From: Parasitella parasitica
Taxonomy: Eukaryota; Mucoromycota; Mucoromycetes; Mucorales; Mucoraceae
DNA length: 64,000 nt
Reading direction: 5' to 3'
NCBI GenBank assembly: GCA_025201805.1
Contig: MU619262.1
Location: 3,978 to 67,977 of the forward strand
Position numbers and translations under genes: made by a program. Positions 1 through 9,408 of the stretch are shown here, one piece after another. How positions within the stretch are numbered: the stretch's first letter is position 1; each line of letters begins with the position of its first letter. The notes beneath the pieces were generated by a model. It was not told the origin of the DNA. It did not search any database and was given only the letters and a program-made list of their open reading frames with translations.

Positions 1-1
1 A

Positions 2-2926
2 AACATATTTGGTAGATACAGAGGTGTTGTCAGAACCATTGAATATCAAAAACGTGGTCTCCCGCATGGTCATATGCTGCTGTTCTTAGATAATGAAACA
101 GACAAATTTGACACGGCAGAAAAAATTAATCAAATCATTTGTGCTGAAATTCCAGACGTCCTCGAAGAACCTGAATTGCATGCCATTATTACCCGTAACA
201 TGATGCACGGTCCCTGTGGTAATTATAACAAGAAGTCGCCATGCATGGTGAAAGACGCTTTTGGTAATGATGTATGCTCCAAAAAATTTCCAAAGCATTA
301 CCAACCGGCAACGATAGCAACTGATGATGGATATCCATTGTATCGCAGAAGAAGAGATGGTCGCTCCCATCGTGTAAGCATCAAAGACGAGCAGAATATG
401 TATCACGACTTTGAGATGACAAATGAATGGGTTGTGCCATACAATCCCTATCTCTCAAAAAAATACAATGCCCACATTAATGTGGAAGTATGTGCCAGTG
501 TTCAGGCAATTAAATATATCAACAAGTATATTTATAAAGGATCTGATCAAGCAACACTGAAAACAACAACAACAGCGACAACAAACCAGAATGATGAAGT
601 TGCCAAATATTTAAATGGTCGTTATATTAGTCCTGTTGAAGCTGTTTGGAGATTGTATGAATTCCCAATGCATGAAGAAAGCCCGTCTGTCTCTCCTCTT
701 GCTGTCCATCTTGAAAAAGAACAGCCCGTGTGCTTTGACCCTTTGTGGCCCCAGGCAAAAATTGACAAAGTACTGAGAGAGAGTCGCTCCACACTGATGG
801 CTTATTTTCACTACAATAACCAAAATCAGAATAGAGCCAACTTTCGACCATTACTATATCAACAATTTCCTGAGTTCATGACATGGCATCAAGCAACAAA
901 GGAATGGAAACCAAGACAAAACAGCCGTGTGTCAATTGGTCGTATGTACTACTGCAGTCCTGCTGCTGGTGAAAGATACTATCTTCGTTTGCTTTTGACA
1001 GTTATCAGCGGAGCTACGTCCTTTTCGCACTTGAGAACAGTGAATGGTCAAGAACGTGCCACTTACCGTGAAGCGTGCATGATGCTACATTTAATCGAAG
1101 ATGATGAGGAATGGATGAAAACCTTCCAAGAAGCTGCTACTTTTGCCTCTGGCTATGCCATGCGCTCAATGTTTGTGTCTGCGCTCATGTTTAACTCTCT
1201 GGTATCACCTGCTGAGATCTGGAATCAATTTTGTGAAAGTTTTTGTGATGATCTCGAACATACAATTATGCAAAAGGGATATTCCCAACTGCTCGATGTA
1301 CAAACTAATGCTGAGTTCTTTCGTGGAGCCCGTAGTCTGGATTACGGCCTGTATTTGCTTCAGACGTCTCTTGGTGCTCAGGATAGATCTCTGGATCAAT
1401 TCAATTTGCCTTTGCCTCTCTTCAACTGGAATGGACTGATAAATAGAATGACTGATATACAACGCAACTCACTGATCCTCAGCGAAATGTCATATCTACG
1501 AGATCAGGAAGCGTTTTCATATCAGCAAAAGTATGCTCAAATGAACGCCACCCAGAAGCATATCTTTGACTCCATCACCTCCTCCATCAACAGCAATACC
1601 AACAATTCTCATTTCTTCTTGCAAGGTCCAGCTGGAACTGGTAAAACATTTGTCTACAATACTCTTTGTCATTATTATAGAAGCCAAGGAAAGATTGTTC
1701 TCTGTGTTGCCTCCTCTGGTATTGCTGCTTTGCTGTTACCTGGTGGGCGTACGTCTCACACTCGCTTTGCAATTCCATTAAACATACACGAGCAATCCGT
1801 ATGTGCTATCAAGAAGAATGGTGACCTTGCTGACCTCATTCGAAGCACAGCATTGATCATCTGGGACGAAGTGCCAATGCAACATCGTTATTGCTTTGAA
1901 GCTCTTGACAGAACACTCCGTGATATCTGCAGTCGTGGTGATGAAGTTTCCTTCGGTGGTATTCCTGTCGTTCTTGGTGGTGATTTTGCCCAGATCCCTC
2001 CTGTCGTCAAGCAAGGCGGTCGTCCTCAAATTGTAGATGCGTCGCTGATTTCGTCAAGATTGTGGCCTAGATTGCAAAAATTGATGCTTACCGAGAATAT
2101 GAGACTAGCCAACTCAAATGAAATCGACCGTCAATTTGCAGATTGGATCGGCAAGATGTCCTACGAATCAGTAATGATTGGCAGTATTACTTTGCCTTCT
2201 TTTTTGAGACAGATGACTGACCTTGATCAGTTCATTGAAGATATTTATCCTCGGCATGTTCTGCAGCGTCCTCTGCAAAATAGTGATTTCTTCAAGGAAA
2301 GGGCAATCCTCTGTTCGAAAAACATTAATGTTGATGTTATCAACAACAAGGTGATGCAGAATGTGATTGGCGATAAGATTACTTTGTACTCTGCCGACAC
2401 AGTTCAGTCTGATCTGACCAACACTGAACAGACCTACCCTTCAGAGTATCTACAGACTCTTTCGCCTTCAGGGCTGCCGCCAGCAGTTTTGGAGTTGAAA
2501 GTAGGTCTTCCTGTCATGCTGTTAAGAAACTTAAATCCTGAAAGAGGTTTATGTAATGGCACCAGGCTCATCATACAACAAATTGGGCAATATGTGCTCA
2601 AGGTGAAAATTCTTGGCGGGTCAGATGCAATCGAGTTGATACCTCGCTTTACATTGTCAACATTGCCTGGCACCTTGCCATTTACCTTGACTAGAAAACA
2701 GTTCCCCGTAAGGGTGTCATTTGCAATGACAATTAACAAGTCGCAAGGTCAATCACTCAACAAAGTCGCTGTAGATCTGAGAAGTCCTGTATTTACTCAT
2801 GGCCAGCTCTATGTCGCTCTCTCAAGAGCAACATCAGCGAATGGTATGACAATCTTACTACCAGAAAATGTTACGCGAACGGAGAATGTAGTGTATCCAG
2901 AAGTCCTATTTAAAAATGCTACATAA
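2..2926 (+). CDS. Helitron Rep/helicase, C-terminal part (5' end outside window)
   Basis: The reading frame is open from base 2, so the gene continues upstream of the window; the first internal Met is at 74. At 62-73 the frame reads P-H-G-H, the HUH metal site of Helitron Rep. At 512-540 follows K-Y-I-N-K-Y-I-Y-K, the two-tyrosine nicking motif. The second half is a Pif1-like SF1B helicase: Walker A QGPAGTGKT near 1624-1650, Walker B IIWDE near 1855-1872, motif GGDFAQIPPV near 1977, and the C-terminal INKSQGQ...VALSRA motifs near 2730-2830. The protein would nick, unwind and transfer one strand in rolling-circle transposition. No stop or frameshift is seen over about 975 codons, so this copy is young or still active. 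No C-terminal endonuclease domain is present. The assignment is very secure; activity is inferred. Confidence 0.95.
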   Translation, partial: NIFGRYRGVVRTIEYQKRGLPHGHMLLFLDNETDKFDTAEKINQIICAEIPDVLEEPELHAIITRNMMHGPCGNYNKKSPCMVKDAFGNDVCSKKFPKHYQPATIATDDGYPLYRRRRDGRSHRVSIKDEQNMYHDFEMTNEWVVPYNPYLSKKYNAHINVEVCASVQAIKYINKYIYKGSDQATLKTTTTATTNQNDEVAKYLNGRYISPVEAVWRLYEFPMHEESPSVSPLAVHLEKEQPVCFDPLWPQAKIDKVLRESRSTLMAYFHYNNQNQNRANFRPLLYQQFPEFMTWHQATKEWKPRQNSRVSIGRMYYCSPAAGERYYLRLLLTVISGATSFSHLRTVNGQERATYREACMMLHLIEDDEEWMKTFQEAATFASGYAMRSMFVSALMFNSLVSPAEIWNQFCESFCDDLEHTIMQKGYSQLLDVQTNAEFFRGARSLDYGLYLLQTSLGAQDRSLDQFNLPLPLFNWNGLINRMTDIQRNSLILSEMSYLRDQEAFSYQQKYAQMNATQKHIFDSITSSINSNTNNSHFFLQGPAGTGKTFVYNTLCHYYRSQGKIVLCVASSGIAALLLPGGRTSHTRFAIPLNIHEQSVCAIKKNGDLADLIRSTALIIWDEVPMQHRYCFEALDRTLRDICSRGDEVSFGGIPVVLGGDFAQIPPVVKQGGRPQIVDASLISSRLWPRLQKLMLTENMRLANSNEIDRQFADWIGKMSYESVMIGSITLPSFLRQMTDLDQFIEDIYPRHVLQRPLQNSDFFKERAILCSKNINVDVINNKVMQNVIGDKITLYSADTVQSDLTNTEQTYPSEYLQTLSPSGLPPAVLELKVGLPVMLLRNLNPERGLCNGTRLIIQQIGQYVLKVKILGGSDAIELIPRFTLSTLPGTLPFTLTRKQFPVRVSFAMTINKSQGQSLNKVAVDLRSPVFTHGQLYVALSRATSANGMTILLPENVTRTENVVYPEVLFKNAT

Positions 2927-3005
2927 AAAATTGAACTCTCCTTCACATCATCTTAATGGCTTTCGTTTGACATCAGTTTATAAGCAAAAAGGGATCTGGA
3001 GATCT

Positions 3006-3187
3006 CCCCCAGTTGAGGGGGGGATGGGGGTTCAAGGGGGATACCCCCTGACTATTCTGTAGACTTTTTCGTTATCAATGCTTGATTGCTTAATCTACTT
3101 GATTTAACAAAATTTTTATTGTAGTGTAAATTATATCTTCCCGCAGGGCGACGCCGTCATCGAGCGTAGCGAGATCAAACGGCTAGT
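3006..3187 (+). repeat. Possible Helitron 3' end with hairpins
   Basis: Downstream of the helicase stop lie a C5/G5 hairpin (CCCCC 3006-3010, GGGGG from 3017) and further G/C runs to 3048. Next comes a 5-bp inverted repeat GCCGT (3153-3157) / ACGGC (3179-3183) that runs into CTAG (3183-3186) followed by T. Helitrons end in CTRR after a short GC-rich hairpin and insert between A and T, so CTAG followed by T at 3187 fits. The hairpin loop is longer than usual and no second copy is visible for comparison, so the border is tentative. Confidence 0.4.
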
Positions 3188-3808
3188 AACAATTATACAA
3201 CAGTTTTTTAGATAAAAAGGATAATGTTTATTCATATAAAATTAGAAAGGTATTTATATTATTATTACTTGCTGCGACAGTTGCTATTACTAATGATATT
3301 ACTAATGATCTTAATAATGGTATTTATAATCAGTCGCAGCAAGTGAGTAAGCTAGATCATCCTAGCGCCATTCAACCAGTAATAAGCAATCTGTCTTTGA
3401 TTCTTATTACAGGCTATGTTCGATATAAGGCTAAAAAAAGCTTGCAAAAAAAGTAGCCTTAAATCGAGCGGCTACTGTATTTTCTTGTTTCCAGAAAAAC
3501 ATCATTCATCGGAGCGAGTACAGTCTTATTACCAGAAAAATGTTTTCTCCGTTGGAGGAGAGCCTACTTTGCAACGACGCTACTAACAATGGTCCAATGT
3601 AGGCGTCAATGACCCTACCTGCAACCAATGCGTTCACTCAGGGCGCTGCCCATGTTCACTTTTCAATGTCATGGTACAACTACTATAGTGCGCTCGATGA
3701 GGCAACAATAGTTTACTTGGCCAAGTTGAATTTGGGAAAACTGACTTTTTGTTGATTTATTGCATTTTTGATTTAAGACCATTTCGCATCTTATCGGGTT
3801 ATTTTATA
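3188..3808. other. Intergenic, hairpin-rich, no gene
   Basis: No coding frame is supported here. Two inverted repeats are visible: a perfect 12-bp pair (3267-3278 with 3333-3344, 54-nt loop) and a 14-nt pair with one mismatch (3420-3433 with 3454-3467, 20-nt loop). Around 3520-3560 a stretch resembles the coding sequence for the last residues of the Helitron helicase (LLPEN region), suggesting an older Helitron remnant. Confidence 0.5.
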
Positions 3809-6713
3809 ATGTCTTATCGGTCAACGACAAGTACAAGAAGAACTCAAAGCTCATCATCCATCATTTCTCAAACTAGAAATATTAATACCGGAGAAATTGT
3901 ATTAATTTGCAAGCTTCATTGATTGCTTACCTTAATAATCCATTTGAGCTTTCTGAAGAGCAACACACAGCTTTTAAAAACTTTGTTGCTAGGTCTTAAT
4001 TCATTGTTAGTATCTGATTTCCTGACTCAGAAAGATCTATTTCATCTAATGCGCATCTTACCACACAGCGTAAATAACATTCTGTATTATTGTTTATTTA
4101 AAGAAGAAGAAGAAAGGAAAAAAACGGGGTGGGAATCAATAAATTACTCGATGACGATGGCGTCACTAAAAATGTGTAGACGTCGTGCATGAAAAGATTC
4201 ATACTTTTCATCCATTCCCTTCATCATGTTTCCAGGCAATGAAGGTAAAAGTATATCTGTCGAAGGAAAAGATAAAAACAATGCTGAAGTCAACTTGTTA
4301 TTTTCTTTAGATTTGAATGCTTACGTTACAGAAGCCAAATCACCTACTTTGCAGGCGTTTGCCTCTAACAGAGTAAAACAAATTGCTCAGTGGACAATTG
4401 ATCAATCTCCCAATACAGGCACTGAGATCTTTGATTTATGGCATAGGCGATTTGTAAAAAGTCTCACTATCATTCGGCCGGAAATGCGGATCAAGTAAGT
4501 TTCTATATTCTAATCTCGTTTCTTAGACTCAAAAATATTTTTCTTTCGTTAGGAAGCAAACTATGTCGGTAATCTGGGCTACTATTGCAACATTGAAAAC
4601 AAAAATCGTAAGTATGGAAGCCTTTTAGGTAGCATCTCTTTTCTTTTTCTTTGCTAACACAGGGCTGCTAACATAATTTTTTTTATAGAAAGAAAATGAG
4701 TCCAGCTATATGATCGCTGGGTTTGATGTGCTGAATTCATATAGCACTAATGTGGCCAACATGGCCATTCAAATTGGAAAAAGAAAAGTGATATCATCAA
4801 GCAGTAGCAATAGCAATAGCAGCAGTGATAGCGATAGCAGCAGTGATAGCGATAGCAGCAGTGATAGCAATAATAGCAATAACAGCAGCAATAGCAATAA
4901 CAGCAGTATTAGCAATAACAGCAGCAATAGCAATAGCAGCTCCTATCAAGGCGTCGTGAATGTGTTTACAGATGATGAAGAAGATATCAACGAAAATGCT
5001 CTTACTATCAAGGAGGTTATTTTCGGTATGGCGTTGAAAAAAGTAAAACCCTATCCATACCTCGCTCCTCTCAATTTGACAACTCACTTTTTTTTAATAG
5101 TTTCGGGGGATTGAATGGACGGAATCGGAAAAGCGAACTCTCAGTGAACTCGATGAAGGATCACCATTTTTAAACATCAGCTTAACACTTTCACGTGCTG
5201 TCATCTCCTTACTAATGAAAAAACAACCATTGACTGCCATGGATATCTCAGTGTTGAAGTAAGTTATGTGTAGTATAGAAAAAAAAATGTATCAAGGATT
5301 ACGTATTAATAGCTCTCTCCCATTCACTCTCCCCTTTTTTTATGGAACAGGTTATCTTTATCAGGCATAGTGAACCAATTGAAAACAGACCAATTCAACG
5401 CAATCAAGCCTTATCTTCCAGAGAACTTTGATCAATCTCACGTGGACCATATTGCGGATAAAATCAAATGTTATGAAATGAAGGATGACACATTAACAAT
5501 GTATGAGTCCATTTTGGATCTCATGTAAGTACCAAGAGCTTCTGAAGAAGAATGAATTCTTATTTTTATTTTGTGTGTATGTGTAGGGAATCTGAAAACT
5601 TACCTATTGAACATGCCCTGTTGCAAATCGACACTTTTAAGGCCAAATTCTTGAAGACGGAAGGAAGAGCAACGGAGGGTTATACCATGCTGAAAGTGGT
5701 GGAATATTTGTAAGAACATCATGATAGTGAAAAGTTAAAATGTGATGCAGTGCGGCCCAAATGACTGATTTGTTTTATATTTTTGTTTTTTTTGGCTATA
5801 GACTTGAAACGCTGAACGACTGGAAGCAAGACGACTCCGAAACCACCATCTACAGACGCATTGCTACCATTTTCGACTTCATGTTTCGTGACACGCATGT
5901 CAAGTTAGCCGAGTAAGTAGAAATAAAAAAAATAACTGAGACTCATGATTTTCACTCTTGATGTTGTCTTAGTGGGGAGACAGCTTGTGACCGGTCTAAA
6001 TACGAACGACAATACAATGACATTGTTTTTGGCACATGATCTTCGGATCGTGAACTTTGTGGTCGGAAGATAGACCTATTAGTGCGTTATGGCAGGGATA
6101 ACAAAGACTTGGAACTATCGAGCAACGAATTTAAGAAGCCCTCTGTTACGACCTCCAATGCCATCATCCAACAATGCAAAAATCTTCGTGTCAACGGTGC
6201 TATCCTCAACCACCTCCATGGACTGAACAAGAACATCGATTCTCTCCTCGCAATGGACTGGATAGGTAAGTCTTTTTTCTCACGACGCATCAACGGGTTG
6301 AATAATCGATCATTTTTTATATACCTGGTTAGGCAGCACTGGCTATATCTACTGTTTAGTTGCTCATCATGGTGTGTATGTTGCTAAATTTATTGATATC
6401 CTGACAATCCCTACCTCTGTGAATGGCTTGCTTGAATTTAGAAATACTCTGCGGCTTCTCTTTGCTTATAAGGTATTCCTTCCCCTTCCCCTCAAAAAAA
6501 GGAATCATTGACTGACTGAAAACATAAAAGGATTTTACATTGCGAATAGGTATAATTGCCGAGCATTCCCTGGAGGAAAGACGAAAAGTAGGTCGATTTC
6601 GGGAAGTTATCGATGTCTCTGTTGCCACCCCTTCGCCCACCCTTCATCATGAAATCTTTTTTACACCAACTACGCACCGTGTCAAGAGAACGAAAACAGA
6701 AAATAATGTTTAG
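3809..6713 (+). pseudogene. Broken copy of a lineage-specific gene family with a PD-(D/E)XK-like motif
   Basis: Spliced exons can be followed from about 4226: ..4496, 4553-4608, 4689-5041, 5098-5258, 5350-5525, 5587-5711, 5802-5912, 5973-6265, 6333-6472, 6531-6713 (junctions approximate). Introns have clean GTAAG/AG borders. A Ser/Asn/Asp tract (about 4795-4945) lies in the middle. Near 6061-6135 the frame reads G-R-K-I-D-L-L, then N-E-F-K-K, i.e. D-x17-E-x-K as in PD-(D/E)XK nucleases. The 3' half aligns with the intact gene at 39706-41510, including several intron positions. Damage: an in-frame TGA at 6037-6039, and frame changes in the 5' part (about 3895-4225), where pieces in different frames look coding. 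I do not recognise a named family; a nuclease fold is inference. An alternative is a 46-nt intron removing the TGA, but it would delete conserved-looking sequence. Confidence 0.55.
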
Positions 6714-8004
6714 TACAGTATATTATATGATATTTAATAAACCTCCCCACTCTAATCACACTGCTTCTCTTAATTTCATATTATATTTTATCAACATCTC
6801 CAACAATTATATGGTATGTAATTATTACAGCTATATTATTAAGCTATTTAAATTAACAAACAATAAAGTGGGTTCTTTTTGTCAGTTGAAACATGGTGAT
6901 AGCCAACTAGAATTACAGTCCTTTTTTTTATCGTTTCTGAAAAAAAAAAATTAGTTCAAGTAAATGATAAAGATCATGGTGATTGTGATAATAAATATTA
7001 GGGCTGCTGGTAACAAACCTTTTATTCCTGATAAAAGCCAAGAAGTTTCTGAGAGAAGAGAAATGTCTCCCTAAAAAGATTTCAAGTAGAGAAAAAGAGT
7101 AATTGCTTTGTTCTATTCATAATGAAAATACAAAGAGACCGTGTTGTAAAATAAGTTATTTACATCATATTTTGAAGTTCAAGGAAGTCTTCAAAAGCTG
7201 TAACGGTTGTCTGTTGATAAACATCTGTGGTTCTGGGTGTAAGTGTGTCCGTTGACTTTGGGTCAAAAACCTTTAATTGGGTTCATGAACGGATAGCAAG
7301 GTTGAAAATAAGCACATTTATGTCCTTGCGATTTCATGAATTTCCATATAGATTAATTCTTATGAATGTGTGTGTTATCCTGGTGGCAGATTGCTTCCTT
7401 TTTTCTGGCATTTTCTTATACTTTCAGTTGATCTGGTGCCTTTTAGCGTAGAAGGTCTTGCCAGACAAGTACCAAGCAGGGTTCTCTATATCCAGTTGCA
7501 CGGTAGAACAGCTAGTTAAACCTGTGCCGTCTTTTCCAAATATTGGAATGTTTCAAAAGTGTGTGTCTTTGCAAAACCAGCGTAGATTTTAGGCGCCTAA
7601 TTTTTTTTTGCTCTAGACGAACTTCAGTGTGTTGTTGTAAGAAAAAAGACAAAGGCTGTAAGAAAACAATGTTTAACAATTTCAAACACAAAAACAAGCA
7701 ATTCAAAGTAATGCATTAGAATATAAGCCGCCTTTTGATTACATATTTGCATAGCTTAGAGCAAGCTTTTATACTTTTCAACTCGATATCAGATGAAGGT
7801 AGAGACTTTTCTGACTTTTCTCGGAAAAGTATTTTCAAAATCGGAGCGTGAGATCGTCAGGCCAGGTGCAGACATGCAAGTACTACCATTAGAAAACCAC
7901 GACGCACATAATTTAAATAAATTAGTTTTCAAATGTTTTTCTCTTGAATTGGGTAAGCTATGGCTTCTCAAAGCTAACTCTTTCTTCAGAAAAACATCTT
8001 TTTT
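6714..8004. other. Intergenic, no supported gene
   Basis: AT-rich sequence with poly-A/T runs. Short open frames (for example 7227-7451 and the minus frame 7512-7706) have no recognisable motif, no splice partners and biased, non-coding-like composition. The last part (from about 7793) may belong to the repeat copy that follows, because one open frame runs into it. Confidence 0.5.
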
Positions 8005-8745
8005 TATGGCGGAGATTAAACGGGTCCAAAATCAGGAAGAAAAACTTCTTTCAGAAACTCCATTTGGACAAAAAGAAATCAAAATTACTCTTTTGAGGCA
8101 AGATATCATCTTCTGATACTATGCATACCACTGGGGTCAATCTATGATAATAGCTGTATTTTTGGGCGCTCTACACGCTGGTATCATTTCATAATTTCCG
8201 AATGCTTATGGAAGGAGTTCTGCCGAAAAGCCTCAAAAACAGATTTAAAGGAAAAAATCAACATTTTACTTAATCAAAGCGCATTGCCAGCCCTTCAAAT
8301 CATGGAATGGTCTTTTACGATCATTTTCCACCAATATATGTCATAGTGAAAAGTTGAATTTTTTGAGGTCAAAATCGAGGATAATGTATAATCGATGGTT
8401 TTGGATGTGTGGGTACAAGGAAAAAATCGAAAAAATCCGTCATTTTGCATCGAAAAAAAAATCATGCTCAAATTGCACCAAAATCATATATAATATAGTT
8501 CTTTCTCAATGGATACTATTTCTGGCGTTTTTAGAGCACTTTTAATTATGAAAATCAGTCAAAAAATGGCACACGAAGCTAAAGTTCTTGCTTTTAAGCT
8601 GTGAAAATGTTTATCTGGAGGTGAAATCACGTCAATATCAATTCTAGTACATGGCACAGCTCTATAAAGTATACCTTTATTCATAGTAATATGATCAAGC
8701 AGGTGTGGCTCATCGAGTTGGAAGCATAAGAGGATAATTAATGAA
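8005..8745. repeat. Interspersed repeat, copy 1
   Basis: This stretch matches 28032-28800 nearly throughout by eye. Shared landmarks are GGAGATTAAACG near 8010, the block around 8370-8470 (ATAAT.TATAATCGATG.TTTTGG), TCAGTCAAAAAATGGCACACGAAG near 8550, and GTGGCTCATCGAGTTGGAAGC near 8704. Both copies are in the same orientation, differ by scattered substitutions and small indels, and contain a short partly conserved frame (IKRVQNQE...LSETPF). That suggests a dead transposable element rather than a gene. No terminal repeats were identified. Confidence 0.75.
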
Positions 8746-8881
8746 TGCAATGTTTTGCTGCAGTCAACGGTAGATGTCTTTATCAAAAAAGGGCGCTACG
8801 AAGCCAAAAAGAGAAGAGGATTTAATTAAAAGGTGAAGGTGAAGATATCAAAAAAAACAATAAAAAAAAATACCTGACTTT

Positions 8882-9285
8882 ATGAGAGATTTACTCGATG
8901 ATGACAATGTTCAAACAGTTCAAGATCTACAGCAAAGCCCTTTGGTTGCCAAAAAGAAGTGATAAAAGCGCACTTTAGAAACGAGTAGACTTTATCACCA
9001 AGCTTCCCTCAAAGCGACATTAACTAGGATAGTAATTTTTATTTTCGTAGATGATTCAGGGTTTATCAGCTCCAGGAAAGAAGGGGAAGCAGCAATTGCC
9101 CGCAATACATAAAAACTCCCAGAGACCTTTAATATTATTACCACCATTCTTGCAGCAGTTTCTCATGATGGTTTGATCTGCCATAATCGTATGCTGCATT
9201 TTCTGGTTAGGGCGACATTTTTGTTCGGCCTGGACAACATGAAATTATTGGATCAACTGCTCACAAATACATGTTGGATATTAAG
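8882..9285 (+). pseudogene. Decayed DDE (Tc1/IS630-like) transposase remnant
   Basis: Short pieces in shifting frames resemble a fungal Tc1/mariner-type transposase. A piece near 8960-9018 reads S-A-L-stop-K-R-V-D-F-I-T-K-L. From about 9038 a piece reads F-V-D-D-S-G-F-I-S, like the first catalytic Asp block (FIDESGF) of the DDE_3 family. It is followed by a G-E-A-A-I-A-R-like segment and an A-A-V-S-H-D-G-L-I segment. Several in-frame stops and shifts exclude a functional product. The family call rests on pattern memory only. Confidence 0.4.
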
Positions 9286-9408
9286 GTTACACGCAAAATT
9301 ATTTTTTTTTACGAAATAGAAAAAATCCAGGTATAGCGAGAGAGTATTATTATTACTCACACTTGATTTTATTTTTTTCTTCCCCTTCTCCTCATAACCT
9401 TATTTAAT

